Translations under genes and position numbers: made by a program
Notes under the pieces: model-generated
What the model saw: only the letters and a program-made list of their open reading frames with translations
Databases searched by the model: none
Told to the model about the DNA's origin: nothing
DNA from: Campylobacterales bacterium
GTDB taxonomy: Bacteria > Campylobacterota > Campylobacteria > Campylobacterales > Sulfurovaceae
Reading direction: 5' to 3'
Length of the DNA: 20,400 nucleotides
Assembly: GCA_014763905.1 (NCBI GenBank)
Contig: JACXUN010000003.1
Coordinates: forward strand, 1 to 20,400
Part shown: piece by piece, positions 8,584-15,273 of the stretch
Layout: every line of letters begins with the position of its first letter
How positions within the stretch are numbered: position 1 is the stretch's first letter

Positions 8584-9005
8584 TGCAAAAACAGATACAA
8601 AATAGACCAGCTTTTACCCTGATCGAGGTGATTATGGCGGTGATCATCGTGGTCATCGTGGTGACCGGTGCGATGGAGATGCAGGGCAAAAATCAAGACA
8701 TGGCGTTCTATATCTCTAAGCGGGGCAGCAGCGAATTAGACAACTCACTCTTTTTGACCCAAAATGCTTATCGCTATGACAAAGACGAAAAAGATGCCTT
8801 TGAGTTGATACGAGATGAGTTTGAGATCAAAGAGATGGATAGCCGTGAAGCCCTCAAAAAGATCGTCAAAAAGATCAATATTACCGAAGAGCAAGAGATA
8901 CCGATCTCATTAGAGGAAAATGGACCGCCACTCTTTATGTTCTACAGCAGTGAGACACTCCTCAAAGGGGAATATCCCGCCCGATACTACAATTTCCGAC
9001 TTTAG
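8583..9005 (+). CDS. Type II secretion minor pseudopilin (GspI-like)
   Basis: A 140-residue pseudopilin with signal RPAFTLIEVIMAVIIVVIVV (Ala10 at -1, Phe11 at +1, Glu at +5). The FTLIEVIMAV form resembles GspI and GspJ. The C-terminal domain is small and charged. The start codon overlaps the stop of the preceding pseudopilin (TAATG), indicating coupled translation. Seventy-three bases separate it from modE, and no rho-independent terminator is visible there. GspI is preferred for its small size, but the I/J assignment is tentative. Confidence 0.7.
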   Translation: MQKQIQNRPAFTLIEVIMAVIIVVIVVTGAMEMQGKNQDMAFYISKRGSSELDNSLFLTQNAYRYDKDEKDAFELIRDEFEIKEMDSREALKKIVKKINITEEQEIPISLEENGPPLFMFYSSETLLKGEYPARYYNFRL

Positions 9006-9024
9006 TCTGTTTTTATCTGCATTG

Positions 9025-9034
9025 GAGTATACTC
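9025..9034 (+). promoter_or_regulatory. modE: Possible modE operon promoter with palindrome over the -10
   Basis: GAGTATACTC is a perfect 10-base palindrome that contains a -10-like TATACT (9028-9033), 45 bases before the modE ATG. It could be the operon promoter with a small operator, for example for ModE autoregulation. Palindromes of this size arise by chance several times in 20 kb, and it does not match the classical E. coli ModE site, so confidence is low. Confidence 0.25.
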
Positions 9035-9078
9035 TTATCTTGTAGGATTGCAAAATGATCAAATGCAAAGGATAGACA

Positions 9079-9861
9079 ATGGAGTTTAGCTCCTCTCTCA
9101 ATCTATTGAGCAGCAATACGCCGTTACTGCTTGAAAAGCGTATCCAACTGCTTATCTCTATCGACGAAATCGGATCGATCAGCGGAGCCGCTAAACGGGT
9201 TCCGATGAGTTACAAAGCGGCGTGGGATACCATTACGGCGATGAATAACCTCGCACCGACTCCCGTTGTCGTCAAAGAGACCGGCGGTGTCGGCGGAGGA
9301 GGAGCAACGGTTACGCAATACGGTAAAAATCTGATTGCAACCTATACGCTGTTGCAGCAGGAGCATCAGAAGTTTTTGGCTCAACTGACCAAAATGACCG
9401 ACTTCAATACGGGAACATTAAAATCGATACAGAGGTTTGCGATGCAGATAAGTACACAAAATCAGATACAAGGGGTGATTAAAGAGATTCAAAACGGGCG
9501 AGTCAATGCCAAAGTAGCCATTCAACTCAAAAGCGGAAAAGAGTTGGTTTCCATTGTGACGCGAAGTGCTGTCGAATCCCTTGAATTCAAAGAAGGAGAG
9601 AGTGTAACGGCATTTTTTAATGCAAGTTCTGTTTTTGTTGCAAAAGGAACAGATTTGGCAATTAGTCCTAGAAATCGCTTACAAGGAACCATTGAAGAAA
9701 TTCGTTTAGGAGAGGTAAATGGTGAAGTTGTTATTGATATGGGAAGTGATGATAAGATTATTTCTATCATTACCATTGATGCAATTCATGCATTAGGACT
9801 TCAAAAAGGTATGATTGTCAGTGCGATTATTAAATCTTCAGATGTTATGATCGGACGATAA
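9079..9861 (+). CDS. modE: Molybdate-responsive transcriptional regulator ModE
   Basis: Dimeric molybdate (or tungstate) sensor that controls mod transport and molybdoenzyme genes. The 260 residues fit full-length ModE. A LysR-type winged helix-turn-helix occupies about 15-80 (GSISGAAKRVPMSYKAAWDT, then KETGGVGGGGATVTQYGK, the ModE-typical wing). Two tandem TOBE/Mop oxyanion-binding domains follow at about 130-195 and 200-260. The start is ATG with AAGGA upstream (AAGGATAGACAATG). It heads the mod operon, 25 bases before modA. Codon and base composition change inside the gene: the HTH half is about 45-58% GC in sampled 60-base blocks, while the TOBE half falls to 30-35%. Confidence 0.95.
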   Translation: MEFSSSLNLLSSNTPLLLEKRIQLLISIDEIGSISGAAKRVPMSYKAAWDTITAMNNLAPTPVVVKETGGVGGGGATVTQYGKNLIATYTLLQQEHQKFLAQLTKMTDFNTGTLKSIQRFAMQISTQNQIQGVIKEIQNGRVNAKVAIQLKSGKELVSIVTRSAVESLEFKEGESVTAFFNASSVFVAKGTDLAISPRNRLQGTIEEIRLGEVNGEVVIDMGSDDKIISIITIDAIHALGLQKGMIVSAIIKSSDVMIGR

Positions 9862-9885
9862 TATCTACAAGAATTAAAGGAAAAA

Positions 9886-10636
9886 ATGAAATTAAAAATG
9901 TTGACACTGATGGTATTATTATCGGTATTCGGTTTTGCCGAAACGATTAAAGTTGCCGTTGCAGCAAATGTCTCGTATGCGATTGAGGATTTGAAAAAAA
10001 GAGTTCAATGCTCTTTATCCCGATACGGAGGTGCAGGTTATATTGGGAAGTACTGGACAGTTAACGGCTCAAATCAAAAACAATGCTCCATTTGATGTCA
10101 TGATGTCGGCAGATATGGCGGCTCCTGAAGCACTCTATAAAGAGGGGGTTGGTATTACCCGACCGCTTGTGTATGCACAAGGTTCTTTGGCACTGATTAC
10201 GGGTAAAAAATATGATCTCTCTCAAGGACTAGAGAGTGTTACCAATGGGGGTATCAAAAAAATTGCTATTGCCAATCCCAAAACGGCTCCATACGGCAAA
10301 GCCACGGTGGAAGCATTGACCAATGCCAAATTATATGATGCGGTCAAAGAGAAACTGGTTTACGCCGAGTCTATTGCTCAAATCGTCACCTATGCCACCA
10401 CGGTAACCGACTTAGGTTTTGTCGCCAAATCTTCACTTTATAGTCCACAGATGGCTATTTTCAAAGAAGGTGAACACTGGATAGAGGTTGACCCAAAACT
10501 CTATACCCCAATCGACCAAGGAATCGTCTTGCTTCAACATGGAGAAAAAAGCTGCGGAGCTGCGGCATTTTACAGCTTTATATTAAGCCAAAAAGCCAAA
10601 GCGATTTTTGAAAAATACGGATATCTTGTCCCATGA
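9886..10636 (+). pseudogene. modA: Molybdate-binding protein ModA, frameshifted in a poly-A run
   Basis: The start has a good ribosome site (AAAGGAAAAAATG) and encodes a Sec signal peptide ending FGFAE, then the ModA opening KVAVAANVSYAIEDLKK. A run of seven A at 9994-10000 then throws the frame, giving a stop at 10095. Removing one A restores the ModA sequence (EFNALYPDTEVQVILGSTGQ and onward to the stop at 10636), for about 250 residues in all. The downstream part keeps family motifs such as GSTGQL, APFDVMMSAD and ANPKTAPYGKA. The protein normally binds periplasmic molybdate for ModBC. Only one base is wrong, so the cause could be a recent mutation, phase variation, transcriptional slippage or a sequencing error. 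Confidence 0.88.
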
Positions 10637-11022
10637 ACCAACTTACGGCAACTTTACATACTGTCCAAGCCGTAGACTCCCTTCATCAACTCACTTTCAG
10701 ACTAGGAGGGCAGACGCTTCGTTTGCTCTCCTTAGAACTCCATGGTCAGATCAAAATCGGAAATCCTTATCAACTCTGTGTCAAATCCACCGATATCGCC
10801 CTCGCCAAAAATCTAAGCGGGCAGTTGAGTTATCTCAATCAGATTAACGCCACCGTTACGGCGATCAATAACGGGGCGTTGTTGAGTAGCGTGATATTGG
10901 ATATCGAGGGGTTTGCTATGGAGAGTGTAATTCCCTATTCGGCGGTTGTTTCGATGGATTTACAGGTGGATGATAGGGTTGTGGCATTGATGCGGGGGAG
11001 TGAGGTTTCGATTTTTGGATAA
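10633..11022 (+). CDS. TOBE-domain molybdenum-pterin-binding-like protein
   Basis: A 129-residue soluble protein with no signal peptide. The second half (about 66-129, LSGQLSYLNQINATVTAINN through VVALMRGSEVSIF) is a clear TOBE/Mop domain, and the first half looks like a more diverged copy. Such domains bind molybdate or tungstate. A protein of this size sits between modA and modB in C. jejuni (Cj0302c), so the position is conserved in the phylum. It may act as a molybdate buffer or as an accessory to the transporter. The ATG overlaps the modA stop by four bases (ATGA). Confidence 0.85.
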   Translation: MNQLTATLHTVQAVDSLHQLTFRLGGQTLRLLSLELHGQIKIGNPYQLCVKSTDIALAKNLSGQLSYLNQINATVTAINNGALLSSVILDIEGFAMESVIPYSAVVSMDLQVDDRVVALMRGSEVSIFG

Positions 11023-11031
11023 AAAATCTTT

Positions 11032-11066
11032 ATATTTCCATAAAATATGCAATAATATGGAAGTAT
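11032..11066 (+). repeat. Small hairpin after the TOBE gene
   Basis: ATATTTCCATA (11032-11042) pairs with TATGGAAGTAT (11056-11066) over 11 positions, with one G-U type pair and a 13-base loop. It lies ten bases past the TOBE gene stop and just before the repeat-end sequence at 11077. No T run follows, so it is not a classical terminator. It may be a remnant of the inserted element or a weak RNA stabiliser. Confidence 0.35.
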
Positions 11067-11076
11067 AGTTCCGAGT

Positions 11077-11111
11077 AACCTGTGACTATGATACTCCGTC
11101 GAACTCAGGTT
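11077..11111 (+). repeat. Solo end of the MITE-like repeat at the modB break
   Basis: Positions 11080-11111 match the right terminal repeat of the element at 17802-17833 in 28 of 32 bases. The segment opens with AACCTG and closes with CAGGTT, so it keeps the outermost bases of both termini while the middle is gone. modB coding sequence resumes directly after it. It is best read as an internally deleted or solo copy of the element. TA lies on both sides of the ACCTG...CAGGT core, which might be a two-base target duplication. Confidence 0.8.
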
Positions 11112-11342
11112 ATTACTTTTGCCCATACGGTCGGCGAGTTTGGTGTTATCTTAATGATCGGTGGGAGTATTCCCGGCGAGACCAAAGTGGCATCCATTGC
11201 GATTTATAGATTTGTGGAGATGTTTCAGTATGAAATGGCACATATCTATTCAGCGATTATGGTGGCGATCAGTTTCCTTGTGTTGTTGGGGGTCTACTTC
11301 TTTAACCAAAAGCAGAATCGTAAAATAGGAGGGATGCATTGA
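11082..11342 (+). pseudogene. modB: Molybdate permease ModB, C-terminal remnant
   Basis: Only about 77 residues of ModB are left, from [20 protein letters not shown] to the end, against a usual 220-230. The EFGV...GG...PG segment is the conserved cytoplasmic loop that contacts the ABC subunit, and one C-terminal transmembrane helix follows. The first four or so helices are missing. The open frame extends upstream into repeat sequence to a GTG at 11082, but that part is not ModB. The remnant alone cannot form a permease. It retains its translational junction with modC (stop TGA at 11340-11342 overlapping the modC TTG). Confidence 0.88.
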
Positions 11343-12196
11343 TCAAGATAGATATCACCAAAGAGCTTCATGGAGCCAGTGGGGCGATGATGTTGGATGT
11401 GAATTTAACAATTGAAGAAGGTGGCTTTATCGCATTGGCAGGGCAGAGTGGAAGCGGTAAAACGACACTACTGCGTATCTTAGCAGGGCTGGAAACAGCT
11501 CAGGGGCGAATCCAGATCGGGGATGAGGTGTGGTTAGAGGGTAAAAAGGCTCTTGCTCCGCAAAAGCGTCGGATTGGATTTGTGTTTCAAGATTATGCCC
11601 TCTTTGCCAATATGACGGTGGAGCAGAACCTTCTGTTTGTCAATAAAGATCAAGCGTTAGCCGATCATCTCTTGAAAATTACCGAACTGAGTGAACTTAG
11701 AAAACGGTTGCCCAATACCCTAAGCGGTGGTCAAAAACAGCGTGTCTCGCTCTGTCGAGCGTTGATGAATCGTCCTAAACTCTTGTTGATGGATGAACCG
11801 CTTTCGGCTCTCGATCCGGAAATGCGTACCAAGCTGCAAAATGAAATCCTCCAACTGCACAAAGAGTTTGGGACGACGACGATTATGGTGAGTCATGATC
11901 CGAGTGAGATTTATCGACTGGCAAATCGAGTTGTCATACTCCACCATGGCAAAATCATTAATGACGGAACGCCCAAAGAGGTACTGCTCCAAACTTCCGG
12001 TTCACAGAAGTTCTCTTTTGAGGGGGAGCTGCTGGATATTATTCAAACTGATGTAATCTATGTCGCTATAATTGCGATCGGACAGCAGTTGGTAGAGGTG
12101 GTTTTGTGTGAATCGGAACGTCAAGGTTTGGAGATCGGACAATCGGTTAGGGTTAGCAGTAAAGCATTTGCTCCTACCATACTGTACAAAAAATAA
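11339..12196 (+). CDS. modC: Molybdate ABC transporter ATP-binding protein ModC (TTG start)
   Basis: The ATPase of the molybdate importer. It shows Walker [10 protein letters not shown] (35-43), Q-loop Q84, signature LSGGQ (128-132), Walker B LLLMDEP (148-154) and the switch His186 in SHDPSE. A TOBE-type regulatory domain follows from about 225. The 285 residues are shorter than E. coli ModC (about 350), which suggests a single rather than double TOBE unit. The TTG start lies six bases after a strong AGGAGG and overlaps the modB stop (TTGA). The frame is intact even though its permease partner is broken. Confidence 0.92.
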   Translation: MIKIDITKELHGASGAMMLDVNLTIEEGGFIALAGQSGSGKTTLLRILAGLETAQGRIQIGDEVWLEGKKALAPQKRRIGFVFQDYALFANMTVEQNLLFVNKDQALADHLLKITELSELRKRLPNTLSGGQKQRVSLCRALMNRPKLLLMDEPLSALDPEMRTKLQNEILQLHKEFGTTTIMVSHDPSEIYRLANRVVILHHGKIINDGTPKEVLLQTSGSQKFSFEGELLDIIQTDVIYVAIIAIGQQLVEVVLCESERQGLEIGQSVRVSSKAFAPTILYKK

Positions 12197-12230
12197 TCAA
12201 AAAATATTCACTTCTGTCTAAATTTATACT

Positions 12231-12251
12231 AATATCCCGTCGAACTCAGGT
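12231..12251 (+). repeat. Second solo repeat end, downstream of modC
   Basis: This segment matches 11090-11110 at 18 of 21 bases, including the exact 15-mer CCGTCGAACTCAGGT (12237-12251 and 11096-11110). It is in the same orientation as that copy, so the modB remnant and modC lie between two directly repeated element ends. It overlaps the last codons and stop of the converging MFS gene. Confidence 0.7.
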
Positions 12252-13349
12252 ATTTAAGATATTTTCCCGCCGTTTTTCATGCACCCGCAACATCTCCCAC
12301 GCTCCCAAGGTGATAACCGCTTCGATCAAAAAGATATACTCCCCGTAAATCTGTCCTGACAGTAAAGCCCCCACTGCCGCACCGAGTCCAAATCCCATAC
12401 CGAGCAGGAACTGCTGAGCCAGTTTCTTCTGCGTATAGAGGGAGAAGACATAGGTGATCGCCGCCGAGTGGTAGAGAGCGAAACTAACGGCATGGAGGGA
12501 TTGGGAAGCGAATACGATCCATAGGGTACTGGGATAGAGATAGAGCAACAGCCATCTAAAGGCAGTGATCAGCACGGAGATTTTTAAAATCGTCAACAGA
12601 TTGCGTTGGAGCAAGGCTCCTTGAAAATAGAGCATGACAATCTCACACAAGACTCCAAATGCCCACATCCAGCTGGTGATCTCTAAGCTGAATCCCCGTT
12701 CGGTTTCGTAAATGGTGAAGAAGTTATAGAATCCGCCAAACGCCATCTGCATCAGAAAGACACTGATCCAAAATGCCCAGAATTTGGCGACATCGAATTG
12801 TTTATCATCTCTTTGTCCCTCTACGGTGTCATGTTGATCATATTGCAATACCTGATAACCAAAGGTCAACGTCGCCAATGCCGTACCGAGGAGATAGTAG
12901 AGGGTTTCATAGGGGTTGTTAAGTACTTTTCCCAACCAGAGGGCGATGAGGATAAATCCGACCGAACCCCATAAACGGACTTTGCCGTAGGTTTTTTTGG
13001 AGAGTTGATACAGGGCGATGGTCTCAACAAACGGAAGTGTAACCCCCATCGAAGCTCCCAATAACACATTGGCAAATAGATAGAGATAGAAGTTGTCCAC
13101 GGTCAAGAGAAAAATAATACCGGTGATAACCGTAGAAACAAGGGCGAATAGATAGACCCGCTGGGTGAGGGCGACATAGTATTTGAAGATAAACGGCAGC
13201 AAGAAACGCATAAACGGAGCCGCGGTGTAGATAATCCCTACTTCTGCTTTGGTATAGCCCAACTGTGTCAGCACTTTGGGCATAAAGATCACATAAACTC
13301 CTACCAGTGCGAAGTAGGAGAGATAGAAAAGAGAGAGGAGTCGTTTCAT
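12246..13349 (-). CDS. MFS transporter, HcaT/PPP-like family
   Basis: A 367-residue polytopic protein with about 11-12 hydrophobic helices. It has the motif YGKVRLWGSVGFI (about 121-133), characteristic of the 3-phenylpropionate transporter (HcaT)/nucleoside-proton-symporter-like branch of the major facilitator superfamily, and FMPKVLTQLGYTKAEVGII near the N terminus. Members are inner-membrane proton symporters; the substrate here cannot be named. The start overlaps the upstream RDD gene stop (ATGA), so the two are co-transcribed. The final residues (ILNT and the stop) are encoded by the repeat-end sequence at 12231-12251, so the extreme C terminus was set by that repeat. Confidence 0.85.
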   Translation of the reverse strand: MKRLLSLFYLSYFALVGVYVIFMPKVLTQLGYTKAEVGIIYTAAPFMRFLLPFIFKYYVALTQRVYLFALVSTVITGIIFLLTVDNFYLYLFANVLLGASMGVTLPFVETIALYQLSKKTYGKVRLWGSVGFILIALWLGKVLNNPYETLYYLLGTALATLTFGYQVLQYDQHDTVEGQRDDKQFDVAKFWAFWISVFLMQMAFGGFYNFFTIYETERGFSLEITSWMWAFGVLCEIVMLYFQGALLQRNLLTILKISVLITAFRWLLLYLYPSTLWIVFASQSLHAVSFALYHSAAITYVFSLYTQKKLAQQFLLGMGFGLGAAVGALLSGQIYGEYIFLIEAVITLGAWEMLRVHEKRRENILNT

Positions 13350-13873
13350 TCAGATTTTTGTGAATTTACAGTCTGTCGAGGGCGTGGACTGTAAATGACC
13401 GCCGTTTGGCTTAAGAGGTCATGGAGTCCTTTTTTGTCTTTTCTAAAAAACATCATCAGCCAACCGATAACGGTCAGGAGACTTAATAGCATGGCTAAAT
13501 TTCTAAAAATCAGGGAGAAGAGTGGGGCTTTTTGGAATGTCTTGCTGTCAACGACACGGATATCATAGGCACGGTATCCCGGTGTCTGTCCGTTTCCGAA
13601 ATACATAAAAAGTGTCTGAACGATAATAAACGGTAGTAAAATATAGAGCCACCCTATGAGTTTATCTTCGGCAAACTCTTCTCGGCTTCCCATGACCAGA
13701 TAAAAGACGATATACATAATCGGCATCAGCAGCATAAAGGAGTCGGTGAGAGCGGCTTTGGCTTTCTGCTTGTTATTGGCATAGGGAACTTTATGTTTTT
13801 TGCTCTTTGGGGTGGATTTAGTGGTGTGTGGTGTTTTGCCTTGTTTGATATCTCTAAAACGGTGTTTTGACAT
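13346..13873 (-). CDS. RDD family membrane protein
   Basis: A 175-residue protein with a Lys-rich cytoplasmic N terminus (1-40) and three hydrophobic helices at about 44-61, 74-92 and 118-143. The family signature appears in QTPGYRAYDIRVVDSKT (about 96-112), where RAYD replaces the more common R-x2-D pattern, and the ending HDLLSQTAVIY is typical for the family. RDD proteins are poorly understood; some are linked to ion or organic-solute transport. It is upstream of and overlaps the MFS gene, and a good -10 box lies 26 bases before its start. Confidence 0.85.
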   Translation of the reverse strand: MSKHRFRDIKQGKTPHTTKSTPKSKKHKVPYANNKQKAKAALTDSFMLLMPIMYIVFYLVMGSREEFAEDKLIGWLYILLPFIIVQTLFMYFGNGQTPGYRAYDIRVVDSKTFQKAPLFSLIFRNLAMLLSLLTVIGWLMMFFRKDKKGLHDLLSQTAVIYSPRPRQTVNSQKSE

Positions 13874-13899
13874 GGTGCTTCTCGAATTTTTTAACCCGT

Positions 13900-13905
13900 A
13901 TTATA
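13900..13905 (-). promoter_or_regulatory. Extended -10 promoter of the RDD-MFS operon
   Basis: On the minus strand the sequence reads TGCTATAAT, an extended -10 element 26 bases before the RDD start. No clear -35 is visible, which is common in this phylum. Confidence 0.55.
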
Positions 13906-13916
13906 GCAGAGAATTG

Positions 13917-13939
13917 TAGGGGCAACCCTTGTGGCTGCC
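13917..13939 (-). repeat. Short intergenic hairpin downstream of gspF
   Basis: On the minus strand GGCAGCC and GGTTGCC pair with one G-U across a five-base loop (ACAAG), a few bases after the gspF stop. It may end gspF transcription, but no U-tract follows. The wording GGGGCAACCCTTGTGGCTGCC resembles a short palindrome dispersed in many bacterial genomes; that resemblance is from memory and was not searched. Confidence 0.4.
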
Positions 13940-13947
13940 TATCTTAT

Positions 13948-15165
13948 TTACATATTGGTACCTAAGTTCATAGAGAAGATCGGTAAGAGCATAGCGGAAA
14001 CGATAATCCCGACAATCCCCCCGATAAAGAGCATCATAATCGGTTCGAGGAGGCTGAGAAGCAGTTTCATTTTGTCATCATTCTCTTCTCGGTACAGCAC
14101 GGCGATATTCCCTAAAATCTGAGCCACTTCACTCGACTCTTCCCCCAATGCAACTGCTTGCATAAAGTTCCGCTTGGGTTTGGTTCCTTTGCTTTTTTGG
14201 AGTGAGTAGGAGAGTTTATTTCCCTCTACGACGCGGTTGGATGCCTCTTTGAAGGTTTCGCTAAAGGCACTGTTGCCAAATGTCGAGGTGGCAAGTTTGA
14301 CCGCATGGGCATAGGAGATACCCGATTCGAGCATGAGTGATAGGATATAAGAGAATCGTCCCAGTTCGTGGTTCTGTACCAACCCACCGATCAGCGGCAG
14401 TTTGAGGATCATCGCATCATAGAAGCGTTTGTAAGGATAGAAGTAGTTATAAGCGAGTTTAAATCCGATAATCATAAGCACCGTACCCACGATCAATTCA
14501 CCATAGTTGTTGCTTAAAAAGTCGCTAATGGTCAAGACAAACTGGGTAATACCCGGAAGCTCCTGTCCGGTATCTTCAAAAATTCCCGTAATTTTCGGTA
14601 CGACAAAGGTGATCAAGAATCCAACCATACCAATCGCCACGACAAAGATAAACATCGGATAGGCAAGGGCGTTGCTGACCTGTTTTTTGATCTTGGCTTG
14701 GGTGGAGAAGAAGTCACCCATCTGAATCAGTACCGATACCATCTTCCCGCTCTGTCCGGCGACATTGATACTCTGGAGGAAGAAGTCCGGCAGTTGATAA
14801 ACCGTTTGAGAGGTGAGGGCGTGATAGAGCGATTTACCCTCTTCAATCATGGTACGCAGTGAGGCTAGGAAGGTGGCGTATTTTTTCTCTTTTTGATGTT
14901 GATCTTCGATCAGTCTGATAGCGGTGAGGATCGCCATACCGGAGTTGAGATAGGAGGAGAGCTCTTTGGAGAAGGAGCTTAGCAACGGTCCGGGCATCTC
15001 TCGTGTTGAGAAATTTTTGAATGTGACCGCATTGGCTTCACGGATATCTTGATAGAAGATTCCTTTGGCTTTGAGTTTGCGTTTGGCTTCATCGAATGTC
15101 GAGGCATCGATGCTTCCTTTGGCACTTTTGCCCTCTTTGGTGATACCTTTATATTTATATAGCAT
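13948..15165 (-). CDS. gspF: Type II secretion inner-membrane platform protein GspF
   Basis: Polytopic core of the assembly platform that couples GspE to pseudopilin insertion. The 405 residues match the family. Two copies of the GspF helical domain are present (about 70-195 and 275-397), each followed by hydrophobic segments (about 170-195, 220-245 and 375-400). Family motifs include FSKELSSYLNSGMAILTAIR, a degenerate second copy around RFSYILSLMLESGISYAHAV, and the ending MLLPIFSMN. The N-terminal YKYKGITKEGKSAKGSIDA strand pattern is also typical. It stands alone, 6.5 kb from gspK and 4.9 kb from gspI, with its own promoter, unlike the usual gspE-gspF adjacency. PilC is the main alternative; the gsp genes nearby favour GspF. 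Confidence 0.92.
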   Translation of the reverse strand: MLYKYKGITKEGKSAKGSIDASTFDEAKRKLKAKGIFYQDIREANAVTFKNFSTREMPGPLLSSFSKELSSYLNSGMAILTAIRLIEDQHQKEKKYATFLASLRTMIEEGKSLYHALTSQTVYQLPDFFLQSINVAGQSGKMVSVLIQMGDFFSTQAKIKKQVSNALAYPMFIFVVAIGMVGFLITFVVPKITGIFEDTGQELPGITQFVLTISDFLSNNYGELIVGTVLMIIGFKLAYNYFYPYKRFYDAMILKLPLIGGLVQNHELGRFSYILSLMLESGISYAHAVKLATSTFGNSAFSETFKEASNRVVEGNKLSYSLQKSKGTKPKRNFMQAVALGEESSEVAQILGNIAVLYREENDDKMKLLLSLLEPIMMLFIGGIVGIIVSAMLLPIFSMNLGTNM

Positions 15166-15201
15166 ATATTCTCATTTTTGGTGGTTTGGTTTTCGAAGCT
15201 T

Positions 15202-15207
15202 ATTATA
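15202..15207 (-). promoter_or_regulatory. gspF: Extended -10 promoter of gspF
   Basis: The minus strand reads TGTTATAAT, an extended -10, 36 bases before the gspF ATG. It is preceded by AT-rich DNA without a clear -35. This supports separate transcription of gspF. Confidence 0.55.
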
Positions 15208-15273
15208 ACATTTAAGTATGAAGAGAAGCGTTAAATTAAATTTAAGATTGAGAAGTGTAACAGGTTAGTAGCT

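Noticed and set aside
9994..10000. Programmed -1 ribosomal frameshift at the A7 run in modA
   Set aside because: Reaching the ModA frame needs a +1 (or -2) shift; a classical -1 slip on A-AAA-AAG goes to the wrong frame.
11077..12251. Composite transposon carrying modC
   Set aside because: No transposase is present, and only one end of the element type is seen at each side, in direct orientation.
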